This document shows, in pieces, positions 45,588-53,247 of a stretch of DNA of 64,000 bases. The notes beneath the pieces were generated by a model. That model saw only the letters and a list, made by a program, of their open reading frames with translations, made no database searches and had not been told where the DNA came from. Within the stretch, counting starts at the first letter, position 1, and every line of letters begins with the position of its first letter. Both the position numbers and the translations under genes were made by a program. Source of the DNA: Azonexus sp. (GTDB taxonomy: Bacteria; Pseudomonadota; Gammaproteobacteria; Burkholderiales; Rhodocyclaceae); the NCBI GenBank assembly GCA_017983615.1, contig JAGOBB010000003.1:124001-188000 (forward strand), written 5' to 3'.

Positions 45588-46139
45588 TCAACGCAACCTG
45601 AACCGCACCGGCAGCACCACCTGACGTGGCGCGTCGGCTGGTAGCGATTGCAGTGAACGGACGGCGCGCAGGGCGGCTTCGTCGAGGATGGGGTGGCCGC
45701 TGCCCTGTTCGACGCGAGCTGCGACGACCTTGCCGGCTTCGTCGATGACGAGCAGGACATCGACCTCACCCTGTAGCCCCTGGGCGATGGCTTCGGCTGG
45801 GTAGAACTGGCCGGCGGCGTCGAGTTTCTTCAGGTGGTCGCGGACGGTCTGGGTCCAGGTTTTCGGGGCTTTTGTCGGATTGCTTGGTTCGGGCCGGGGT
45901 TTGGCCGGTTTTTCGGGGGCGCTGGCCTTGGGTGCTTCGGTGGCGGCGGGCTTGGGCGGTTCGGGCAGGGTCAGCGGCGGGGCGGTAGGTGCGGCCGGGG
46001 GCGGGCGCAGTTCGGCAACCATGAATGCTACGGTCGGCGTCTTTTTTTGGCCAAAATCAACGGCTGGCACGAAGGGCAGCAGGTGCAGGGTGAGCGACAG
46101 CGCCAGCGCCGCAAAAAGCCGGTAATCGGTCCGGGTCAT
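45588..46139 (-). CDS. TonB-like energy transducer
   Basis: 183 residues from ATG at 46139. N-terminal anchor helix (LFAALALSLTLHLLPFVPAV), Pro-rich periplasmic linker (about 50-110: LPEPPKPAATEAPKASAPEK) and C-terminal TonB domain (GLQGEVDVLLVIDEAGKVVA, PILDEAALRAVRSLQSLP). Repeat copy 11 lies just after the anchor and is read as DFGQKKTPTVAFMV. No ExbB/ExbD or receptor gene is adjacent. Confidence 0.85.
   Translation of the reverse strand: MTRTDYRLFAALALSLTLHLLPFVPAVDFGQKKTPTVAFMVAELRPPPAAPTAPPLTLPEPPKPAATEAPKASAPEKPAKPRPEPSNPTKAPKTWTQTVRDHLKKLDAAGQFYPAEAIAQGLQGEVDVLLVIDEAGKVVAARVEQGSGHPILDEAALRAVRSLQSLPADAPRQVVLPVRFRLR
46023..46060 (-). repeat. 40-bp interspersed repeat, copy 11 (inside tonB-like gene)
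   Basis: Intact core AATGCTACGGTC, GGCG, TCTTTTTTTGGCC and AAAATCAA. On the gene strand it gives PTVAF, using the only frame of the element without a stop in that direction. Confidence 0.88.
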
Positions 46140-46176
46140 GAGAAAATGTGGGCTGGCCTGAGGCAATGGAAAAGCG

Positions 46177-47208
46177 ATGAATCGAACTGCAAGAGTGGTC
46201 GTCATGATAATCGGGATGGGGCTGTCGCTGGCATCCGCGGGGCCGGTTTTTTCGGCCGGCAACCCGGCGGCGCCTGACCCGGTGGTGTTCACCAACAGCA
46301 TGGAACTCGGCGATCTTCGCCAGGCCGAAACCTGGCTCGACGCCGGCATGCCGCCTGATTACATGGGCAGCCGCACGGGTACCGGGCTGATGATCGGTGC
46401 CTGGGAGGGCAAGATCGAGCTGATGCGCCTGTTCGTTTCGCGCGGCGCCGATATCAACAAGCTAAACGCCAACGGTGAATCGGCGATTGCCCTTGCCGCC
46501 TGGCGCGGTCATCTGGAGGCCGTCAAATGGCTGCTTGAGCGTGGGGCACGGATCAACGCGGCGCCTCGCCAGTGGTCGGCGCTACATTACGCGGTGTTTG
46601 CCGGCCACCCCGAGGTGGCGAATTTCCTGATCGATCAGGGCGCCGATATCAACGCGCAGAGTACCAATGGCTCCAGCGTGCTGATGATGGCCGTCTACGA
46701 AGGCCATCAGGACCTGGCGCGTAAACTGATCGAAAAGGGCGCCGACCGGACGCCGAAGAACGATTGGGGCGACGGCGCGCTGGAGTGGGCGATGCGCCAA
46801 AACCGCCTGGAAATCGCCAAGATGGTCAGCAATCCCGAGGAATTCAACATCGCCGTCAGTCAGCCCAAGGAAAAGTGGGGCGAGCCGATGCGTTCGCTAC
46901 GGACTTCGAAGGAGCTAGAGGAATTGCTGAGCATGCGCGAAAGGCTGGCTGAGCGCAGCATGTCGACCGAGTTGATCGACAAGCGCATTGCTGCCGAGCG
47001 CGTGCGCATCGTGCGCAGCGAACTCGACCGCCAGGCGCCGGCCCGTGCTGCGGCGCTGGAAATCACCGCCAGCCGCAACAAGCCGCAGGAGCAGTCGGCC
47101 AATATCGTCTATGACGCCGCTGGTAAGGCGGTGGGTTTCAAGGTGCCGCCCGCCACCTTCACCGGCAAGCCGAAGATGCCGCCCAAGGGTAAGGTCAAAA
47201 ATTACTAG
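46177..47208 (+). CDS. Exported ankyrin-repeat protein
   Basis: 343 residues with a signal peptide (about 1-27, VVMIIGMGLSLASAGPVFSA) and four or five ankyrin repeats (about 50-210): NGESAIALAAWRGHLEAVKW, WSALHYAVFAGHPEVANFLI, GSSVLMMAVYEGHQDLARKL. A helical C-terminal part (LRTSKELEELLSMRERLAER) and a basic end follow. A periplasmic protein-binding role is likely; the partner is unknown. It is divergent from the TonB-like gene. Confidence 0.88.
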   Translation: MNRTARVVVMIIGMGLSLASAGPVFSAGNPAAPDPVVFTNSMELGDLRQAETWLDAGMPPDYMGSRTGTGLMIGAWEGKIELMRLFVSRGADINKLNANGESAIALAAWRGHLEAVKWLLERGARINAAPRQWSALHYAVFAGHPEVANFLIDQGADINAQSTNGSSVLMMAVYEGHQDLARKLIEKGADRTPKNDWGDGALEWAMRQNRLEIAKMVSNPEEFNIAVSQPKEKWGEPMRSLRTSKELEELLSMRERLAERSMSTELIDKRIAAERVRIVRSELDRQAPARAAALEITASRNKPQEQSANIVYDAAGKAVGFKVPPATFTGKPKMPPKGKVKNY

Positions 47209-47296
47209 TCGTTAGTCATTAGTTGCTAGCGACGAGTGACATTGCAAATCACCATCGGCTGATGCAGACTTCGCCGATCAACTGAGAGGAACGGGC

Positions 47297-47629
47297 ATGC
47301 TTTACGTGGCAAGAGATGGCGATGGGCGCATTTGTGACTTGCATCCCATGCCGCTGGGCGATGCCAAAGAGGCATTGCCGGCCGACAATGCCGAGGTGCT
47401 CCAGTTCATCCACGACCGCTGGCGGCAGAATGAACTCGATTCCCTCGACCGGGATTTTGTCCGGGTCATCGAGGATACGATCGAGCTGCTGATGGCCAAG
47501 AACCTGATCCTGTTTACCGACCTGCCGCCCAAGGTCCAGGAAAAGCTGCTGCGCCGCAAGGAAGTGCGCCAGCAGCGCCATTACGCCGGCAATTTCGGCT
47601 CCGGCGGCGACGACATCATTCCGCTGTGA
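47297..47629 (+). CDS. Conserved hypothetical protein
   Basis: 110 soluble residues with GAGAGGAACGG before the ATG (LYVARDGDGRICDLHPMPLG, FIHDRWRQNELDSLDRDFV, RVIEDTIELLMAKNLILFTD). I recall similar unnamed proteins in betaproteobacteria. No catalytic motif. It stands alone and converges with the FixJ-type regulator. Confidence 0.7.
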   Translation: MLYVARDGDGRICDLHPMPLGDAKEALPADNAEVLQFIHDRWRQNELDSLDRDFVRVIEDTIELLMAKNLILFTDLPPKVQEKLLRRKEVRQQRHYAGNFGSGGDDIIPL

Positions 47630-47650
47630 GCGCCTGCCGGCTGCCCGGCA

Positions 47651-48259
47651 TCAATTGACCGTCATCACCGCCTTGACCAGTTCGGCCAGGGTGCGTACGC
47701 CCATTTTTTCCATGACTCTCGCCCGGTGGGCTTCGACGGTCTTCATGCTGATGTTCAGTTCGTCGGCGACCTGCTTGTTGAGCTTGCCGGCGACGACCAG
47801 TTGCATGACTTCGCGCTCGCGTTGGGTCAGCTGATCGAGGCGGTGCGAGATGGCGCCGTCGCGCTGGCGGCGGGCCGATAGCTCGGCATCCAGTTCGAGG
47901 GCGCGGCGGATGCGCGTGAGCAGGTCTTCGTTGTTGAACGGCTTTTCGATGAAATCGCAGGCGCCGCGCTGCAGGGCCGAGACGGCCATCGGCACGTCGC
48001 CGTGGCCGGTGACGAAGATGATCGGCAGTTGGGAGCCGAGAAATTCCAGTTTCTCGTGCAGTTCCAGGCCACTCATTTCCGGCATCCGGACGTCGAGCAC
48101 CAGGCAGCCGCGCATCTGGTCGTGGCGGGCTTTCAGGAAGCTCTCGGCGGAATCGAAGCAGACGACCTTGTAGCCTTCGCCTTCGAGCAGCCAGGTCATC
48201 GAATCGCGCATCGCTTCGTCGTCGTCGACGACATGGATGATGGGGGTCGTTTCACTCAT
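47651..48259 (-). CDS. FixJ/LuxR-type response regulator
   Basis: 202 residues from ATG at 48259. Receiver: VVDDDEAMRDSMTWLL, phospho-Asp in GCLVLDVRMPEMSG, T in IFVTGHGDVPMAV, K in FIEKPFNNED. A helical linker, then the LuxR helix-turn-helix: LTQREREVMQLVVAGKLNKQ, VADELNISMKTVEAHRARVM. The ATG overlaps the end of the kinase gene (48252-48259), so they form one operon. The regulated genes may include lrgAB upstream; inference. Confidence 0.92.
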   Translation of the reverse strand: MSETTPIIHVVDDDEAMRDSMTWLLEGEGYKVVCFDSAESFLKARHDQMRGCLVLDVRMPEMSGLELHEKLEFLGSQLPIIFVTGHGDVPMAVSALQRGACDFIEKPFNNEDLLTRIRRALELDAELSARRQRDGAISHRLDQLTQREREVMQLVVAGKLNKQVADELNISMKTVEAHRARVMEKMGVRTLAELVKAVMTVN

Positions 48260-50651
48260 CGCTATCCTCGGTGCTTTCTTCAAGTGGTACGGTGAAATGG
48301 AAGACGGTGCCGCCTTCGCGCCGCGGGGTGGCCCATAGCCGCCCCTGGTGAAACTCGATGATCGAGCGGCAGATGGCCAGCCCGATGCCCATGCCTTCGG
48401 CCTTGGTGGTGTAGAAGGGGGCGAAGATCTTTTCCATGTCTTCCTCGGCCAGGCCGTGTCCAAGGTCGGCGACGGCGATTTCCAGCATCCGGTCGTCCAC
48501 TCGCCTGGCTTGTACGGTCAACTGGCGGCGTTCGAAAGGGACGTCGCTCATCGCCTCGATGCCGTTCTTGATCAGGTTGAGCAGCACCTGTTCGATCATG
48601 ATGCGGTCGACGACGATTTTCGGCAAATGCTCGGGCAGGTCGACGACGATCAAGGTGCCGGTGCGCTGCGCCTCGATGTCGGCGAAGGCGCGGGCTTCGT
48701 CGACCAGTTCTTCCAGTGCGATCGGTTGCCGGTTGGGGTCGCCCTTCTTGACCATGTCGCGCATGCGGCGAATGATCTTGCCGGCCCGCTCGGCCTGGTC
48801 GGAAGCTTTTTGCATGGCAGCCAGCAGGTCGTCGATCTTGTAGTTGCCGGCCTGCATGCGCTTGACGCAGCCGGCGCAGTAATTGGCGATGGCCGACAGC
48901 GGCTGGTTCAGCTCGTGGGCCAGCGAGGAGGCCATCTCGCCCATGGTGATCAGCCGCGAGGTCTGTTCGAGGCGCTTCTGCTGCTGCAGGTTGACCTCGT
49001 CGATGTGCTTGCGGTCCGTGATGTCGGCGGCGATCTGGACGCGCACGGTGCGCCCGTCCACCCAGCGGATGGCGCGTTCGTGCAGGTGGTACCAGTGGCC
49101 GGACAGGGTGTGCTGGATTTCGCCGTCGAACAGTTCGCAGGGGAGTTCGTCGGTGGTCAGGGCGGCCGGGTCGGGGTGCAGCCAGCCATGGGTCGGCCGG
49201 CAGGCGGCGGTGACCAGCGCCGTGTCGCGGCCGACGCTGTCGAAACCGAAAATGTTCTGGAAGGCGCGGTTCGCAAAGAGGATTTCGCCGCTATGCACGT
49301 CGGCGACATGCACGGCTGAATCGAGGCCGTCGATGACCGTCTCGAAGCGTTCGTGGGCGCGCTCGAGTTCGACGCGGACCCGCTTGGGTTCGGTGATGTC
49401 GTTCATCGAGGCCATCCACCCGATCTGCAGGCCATTGGTGTCGATCAGCGGCGAGAAGTAGAGGCGGACGTCGAAGCGTTCGCCGCTCTTGCGCATGATG
49501 CGCATCTCGAAGCCGGCGGCCGGGGCTTTGCCGGCCAGCGCGGTGTCGATGTTGTATTGAAGGCGCTCGAATTCTTCCGGCGGCCAGTAGGGGTAGGGCG
49601 GCTTGATGCCGACCAGCTCGCTTTCATCGAAGCCGGTCATCCGGCAGAAGGCGGCATTGACGAAGGTGATCCGGCCTTCGAGGTCGATGGCGCGCAGGCC
49701 GGTGATCATCGACTGCGACATGGCCTGGCGGAAGGCGTAGGCGGCGCGCAGTTTTTCTTCGGTTTCGGCGCGGTGCTGGGCGTGACGGCGTAGTTGGATC
49801 AGCGTGATGGTGGCGATCACGGTCAGGATGATGATCAGCGCCGCCGGCAGGAAGGTCAGCCAGACGCCGCCGCCACGGTAGGCGACGATGTTCAGGCCGA
49901 GCCGGTTGTTGGGCAGGTCGAGGTTGATGGCACCGGACAGCTGGCGGTCGGTGGGCTTGACCGACGAATTGGAGAACACCTCGCGGTCCTGGGCGTCGAC
50001 CACGGTCAGGCTGTAGCGTGCCGTGAAGGCGGTTGGCAGCGTGGCACGCAGCATGGTCTCCAGCGACTGGATGGCAATGAAGGCGCCGATGTCGGCCCGC
50101 CCGCGCTGGACCGGGAAAATGATGTCGTGCATCGGACCGAGCGTTGCGTCGCGATAGTCCGGCGAAACGACAGTGCGCCGGATACGCAGCGCTTCCTGCA
50201 GGGCGGCCAGGCGGGGGCCGGCGAGTTGGTCGCCGACGAAGGTGACGGTCGACTCGTTGGGGGCAACCCATTCAACCTTGCCGTCGATATCGACCCAGAC
50301 GATGGCGATGATTTCCGGCGCCTCGCGCACGTAGCGCCCGGCGCGGACCTGGAAGGATTCGTAGGTGAGCTGCTTGAATTCCTGGTCGCGACCGAGTTCG
50401 CCAAGGAAGTCCTGGTGGGCCTGCAGGCGGTTCTCGATGGTCCGCTCGGCCCAGTGCATGTCGCCCTCCAGCGCCGATTTCGCGGTATCCAGCTCGCGCC
50501 ACTGGAGCAAGCCGGTGACGACCAGCATGGCCAGCGCGAAGACGCCGATGGCGACATAGGGGGCGAGCCACAGCCAGGTCTGCCGGGGCTGTGCGGAAAG
50601 GGATCGCATGAGCACGGAGAGATTTTTCGCCGTCGGCAGTCGTTCGGCCAT
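48252..50651 (-). CDS. PAS-domain sensor histidine kinase
   Basis: 799 residues: transmembrane helix about 30-50, a periplasmic CHASE-like sensor (about 52-275), second helix (about 272-292), PAS 1 (about 310-430: RAIDLEGRITFVNAAFCRMT), PAS 2 (about 435-560), DHp with the phospho-His in SSLAHELNQPLSAIANYCAG, and ATPase (IEQVLLNLIKNGIEAM, DLGHGLAEEDMEKIFAPFYT, GMGIGLAICRSIIEFHQGR). This is the FixL/DctB/TtrS type that pairs with FixJ-like regulators. The signal is unknown; no haem motif was verified. Confidence 0.92.
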   Translation of the reverse strand: MAERLPTAKNLSVLMRSLSAQPRQTWLWLAPYVAIGVFALAMLVVTGLLQWRELDTAKSALEGDMHWAERTIENRLQAHQDFLGELGRDQEFKQLTYESFQVRAGRYVREAPEIIAIVWVDIDGKVEWVAPNESTVTFVGDQLAGPRLAALQEALRIRRTVVSPDYRDATLGPMHDIIFPVQRGRADIGAFIAIQSLETMLRATLPTAFTARYSLTVVDAQDREVFSNSSVKPTDRQLSGAINLDLPNNRLGLNIVAYRGGGVWLTFLPAALIIILTVIATITLIQLRRHAQHRAETEEKLRAAYAFRQAMSQSMITGLRAIDLEGRITFVNAAFCRMTGFDESELVGIKPPYPYWPPEEFERLQYNIDTALAGKAPAAGFEMRIMRKSGERFDVRLYFSPLIDTNGLQIGWMASMNDITEPKRVRVELERAHERFETVIDGLDSAVHVADVHSGEILFANRAFQNIFGFDSVGRDTALVTAACRPTHGWLHPDPAALTTDELPCELFDGEIQHTLSGHWYHLHERAIRWVDGRTVRVQIAADITDRKHIDEVNLQQQKRLEQTSRLITMGEMASSLAHELNQPLSAIANYCAGCVKRMQAGNYKIDDLLAAMQKASDQAERAGKIIRRMRDMVKKGDPNRQPIALEELVDEARAFADIEAQRTGTLIVVDLPEHLPKIVVDRIMIEQVLLNLIKNGIEAMSDVPFERRQLTVQARRVDDRMLEIAVADLGHGLAEEDMEKIFAPFYTTKAEGMGIGLAICRSIIEFHQGRLWATPRREGGTVFHFTVPLEESTEDSDE

Positions 50652-50663
50652 TGGTGCTTACCC

Positions 50664-51386
50664 TTAGTTGGACAGCCAGCCGGCGATGGCCGGCACGAGC
50701 AGGGCGGTCAGCGCGCCGTTCATGCCCATGGCCAGCGCGGCGAAGGCGCCACTCTGCTCGCTCACCTGGAACGCTCGGGCGGTACCGATGCCGTGCGAGG
50801 CGATGCCAATGGCGAAGCCACGAACAGCTGGATCGCGCACCTTGATGGCATCGAACACGAAGCGTGCGCCGACGGCGCCGAGGATGCCGGTGACGATGAC
50901 CAGTACGGCGGTGAGCGACGGAATGCCGCCGATCCGTTCGGCGATGCCCATGGCGATCGGTGTCGTCACCGACTTGGGGGCGAGCGACAGCTGCGTCGCG
51001 CTGCTGGCGCCGAACAGCCGGGCGATCAGCACGGCCGAGACGATGGCCGTCAGGCTGCCGGCGAGCAGGCCCGCCAACACCGGCAGCAGCATCGAGCGCA
51101 CACGCTTGAATTGGGTGTAGAGCGGAATGGCCAGCGCGACGGTTGCCGGTCCAAGCAGAAAATGCACGAATTGGGCGCCGGCGAAATAGGTCTCGTAGGT
51201 CGTGCCAGTCAGGCTCAGGAACAGCACCAGCACGGCGACGGCGATCAGCACCGGATTGGCCAGCGGATTGTGGCCCGAGCGCTGATAGATCCAGAAGGCG
51301 CCCTGGTAGGCGAGCAGCGTGATGGTCAACCCGAGCAGCGGCGAAGCAGAGAGGTAAACCCAGATCTGGCCGATGTCCTGAGTCAT
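50664..51386 (-). CDS. lrgB: LrgB/CidB-family membrane protein
   Basis: 240 residues with about six hydrophobic helices; hallmarks are QLSLAPKSVTTPIAMGIAER, GGIPSLTAVLVIVTGILGAV and GFAIGIASHGIGTARAFQVS. It works with LrgA in holin/antiholin-like control of murein hydrolases or in metabolite (glycolate, pyruvate) export. The start overlaps the lrgA stop (ATGA). Only 12 bp separate it from the kinase gene downstream. Confidence 0.92.
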   Translation of the reverse strand: MTQDIGQIWVYLSASPLLGLTITLLAYQGAFWIYQRSGHNPLANPVLIAVAVLVLFLSLTGTTYETYFAGAQFVHFLLGPATVALAIPLYTQFKRVRSMLLPVLAGLLAGSLTAIVSAVLIARLFGASSATQLSLAPKSVTTPIAMGIAERIGGIPSLTAVLVIVTGILGAVGARFVFDAIKVRDPAVRGFAIGIASHGIGTARAFQVSEQSGAFAALAMGMNGALTALLVPAIAGWLSN

Positions 51387-51736
51387 GATGCTTGTCCAGT
51401 CGGGGGGCGTGAGCAGAGCTTCATGACCAGCGCCGTGACGATCAGCGTTGCCGCCGTGCTGATCAGCAGGGACAGCGCCAGCGGTAGCCACTCGTCGGCG
51501 ACCCGGTGCAAATGCACCATGATGCCGGTGCCGGCCGGCACGAAGAGCAGCGACAGGTGTTGCAGCAGATTCTGGCTGGTGGTTTGCAATTCGGGCGGCG
51601 GTCCGCCGCGCAGCAGCAGGGCGACGAACAGGAAGAGCATGCCGAGCACCGGCCCGGGGATCGGCAGCGCCAGGCCGCGGGCGATCACCTCGCCGGCCAG
51701 TTGGAAGATCAGTAATTGGGTCAGGGCGCCGAGCAT
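51383..51736 (-). CDS. lrgA: LrgA/CidA-family membrane protein
   Basis: 117 residues with four hydrophobic helices (GALTQLLIFQLAGEVIARGL, LPIPGPVLGMLFLFVALLL, LLQHLSLLFVPAGTGIMVHL). Family signature LPIPGPVLGM and FVPAGTGI. First gene of lrgA-lrgB, leading into the PAS kinase/FixJ genes. Confidence 0.92.
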   Translation of the reverse strand: MLGALTQLLIFQLAGEVIARGLALPIPGPVLGMLFLFVALLLRGGPPPELQTTSQNLLQHLSLLFVPAGTGIMVHLHRVADEWLPLALSLLISTAATLIVTALVMKLCSRPPTGQAS

Positions 51737-51854
51737 GATGCGGTCCTCGAAAGCGGATGAGTGCAGTCTATTGCTTCTTTGGGAGCTGTAATAGTAGGCA
51801 AAAGGTCGTTTGATTTTTGACTAAAAGTAATGAAACTCTGGCGCCGGGCCAAAA

Positions 51855-51894
51855 TTTCGAATTTGGCTGTTTTTTGCCGCCGACCGTAGCATTC
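51855..51894 (+). repeat. 40-bp interspersed repeat, copy 12
   Basis: TTTCGAATTTGGC, TGTTTTTT, GCCGCCGACCGTAGCATTC with an intact core, in the divergent gap between lrgA and the Mrr-like gene. Confidence 0.9.
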
Positions 51895-52007
51895 ATGTGG
51901 ACTCGGTTCGCAGTTCAGTCAGGTTGGCGCCCAGTCCATGGAGCTCGCGCAGGCAATAATTTTTTCGGCATAATTCCGCCTTGTGAAAAATCGCTGAAAG
52001 CATTGCC

Positions 52008-52826
52008 ATGGCGCGAAAAAAGACATCGACTTTTGAAGATTTGATGGAAATTGCTGCGCTGCTGCCATGGTGGGGTGGCGTCCTGTTGGCGGTGGTTGCC
52101 TACGGGATCTTGCATTACTTTGCCGTGCAGCCGAATGCTGCGCCGACCGAACTCAAGAGCATGGGGGCTTTCGCCGGGCGGGAACTGGGGCGGACGCTGG
52201 CACTGTTTCTCCAATACATCGTGCCGCTGGCCTTTCTGCTCGGCGCCATCATTTCGGCCGTGAAAGCAGCGCGCGCCCGGCGTCTGCATCGCCAGGTCAG
52301 TCAGGCGCCCTCACGCAATGCGCTGGAAAGCATGTCCTGGCGTGAATTCGAAGAACTGGTCGGCGAAACCTTTCGGCAGCGCGGTTTCCAGGTTGAACGG
52401 CGCGGCGGTAGCGGGCCGGATGGCGGTGTCGATCTGGCCCTGCATCTGGGCCGCGACACCTATCTCGTCCAATGCAAGCAATGGAAATCGCGCAGCGTTG
52501 GTGTGGCCACCGTGCGCGAACTGTTCGGTGTCATGGCCGCCGAAGGTGCAGTGGGCGGCTTCGTCGTCGCCTCCGGCGCTTTTACCGAAGAAGCCAAACG
52601 CTTTGTCGAAGGCCGCGCCATCGAACTGGTCGGCACCGATACCCTGCTCACGCTAATCCAGTCCGGTGCCGCTCAGCCGGTAGTACAGCCAGCGGTGACC
52701 GAAATCGCTTGCCCGCAATGCCGCGCCCCAATGGTGCAGCGCACCGCCAAGCAGGGCGCTACGGCTGGCGAACGTTTCTGGGGCTGCACCCGCTACCCGG
52801 CTTGTCGGGGCACCCGCCCGGCATGA
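52008..52826 (+). CDS. Membrane-anchored Mrr-like endonuclease with zinc ribbon
   Basis: 272 residues. Two N-terminal transmembrane helices (about 18-38 and 60-85), then an Mrr_cat-type PD-(D/E)xK domain (about 108-215: MSWREFEELVGETFRQRGFQ, GPDGGVDLAL, DTYLVQCKQWKSRSVG), where D of GGVDL and Q-x-K of VQCKQW are the expected catalytic residues. A C-terminal topoisomerase-type zinc ribbon is formed by CPQCRAPM and FWGCTRYPACRG. Such proteins may restrict foreign DNA or process membrane-near DNA; function unproved. No methylase gene is nearby. Confidence 0.85.
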   Translation: MARKKTSTFEDLMEIAALLPWWGGVLLAVVAYGILHYFAVQPNAAPTELKSMGAFAGRELGRTLALFLQYIVPLAFLLGAIISAVKAARARRLHRQVSQAPSRNALESMSWREFEELVGETFRQRGFQVERRGGSGPDGGVDLALHLGRDTYLVQCKQWKSRSVGVATVRELFGVMAAEGAVGGFVVASGAFTEEAKRFVEGRAIELVGTDTLLTLIQSGAAQPVVQPAVTEIACPQCRAPMVQRTAKQGATAGERFWGCTRYPACRGTRPA

Positions 52827-53100
52827 GCCGCCATGCTGCGCCGGTGTGCCGCCCGCCTAGAATGGCGGCCTGATTGCCAACGGCTGCCATCCTGGACAAG
52901 AAAAACCATGTTTCGATTTTTGCCGTTTTTTAGGGTCGACCGTAGCATTCCGCGATTTTCGACCTATTTCCTGAGTACGGCACGGCAAACTGTTGGCGAA
53001 TCAGCGTCGTCTAGCCCGACTGGCCTGGCCGGTTGACTGCATACATGGAAAGCTGGCCGCAAGATGTTGGAGGGTCGGGGTAATCGAGCGAGTCAGCATT
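52827..53100. other. Intergenic region with repeat copy 13
   Basis: Together with 53101-53247 this is a gap of about 420 bp between the Mrr-like gene and aceB. It contains interspersed repeat copy 13, the palindromes at 53101-53154 and the aceB terminator. I see no ORF with a ribosome site. Confidence 0.5.
52911..52950 (+). repeat. 40-bp interspersed repeat, copy 13
   Basis: TTTCGATTTTTGCCG, TTTTTTAGGG, TCGACCGTAGCATTC with an intact core. Confidence 0.9.
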
Positions 53101-53136
53101 CATACAATTTGATCAATTGATTGATCAAATTGTATG
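53101..53136. repeat. Perfect 16-bp-arm palindrome
   Basis: CATACAATTTGATCAA and its exact complement TTGATCAAATTGTATG around the loop TTGA. It is AT-rich, unlike the genomic average, and carries no T-run typical of a terminator. A second smaller inverted repeat TTCGCAATTTGCGAA follows at 53140-53154. The role is unknown; operator, recombination site and RNA hairpin are all possible. Confidence 0.75.
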
Positions 53137-53190
53137 AGGTTCGCAATTTGCGAACTGCGAACCAGTCCGTCCCTTGAATTCTATCCACCA

Positions 53191-53222
53191 ATAAAAAAGC
53201 GCCGGGTTTGACCCCGGCGCTT
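53191..53222 (-). terminator. Rho-independent terminator of aceB
   Basis: On the minus strand the stem AAGCGCCGGG / CCCGGCGCTT is followed by a T-run (TTTTTTAT), 26 bp after the aceB stop. Confidence 0.9.
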
Positions 53223-53247
53223 CTGTCTCGCTCCAGCCTTTTGTTCT

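Noticed and set aside
49794-51791. 665-residue plus-strand frame across the PAS kinase and lrgAB
   Set aside because: Crosses three well-supported minus-strand genes; its composition is that of a shadow.
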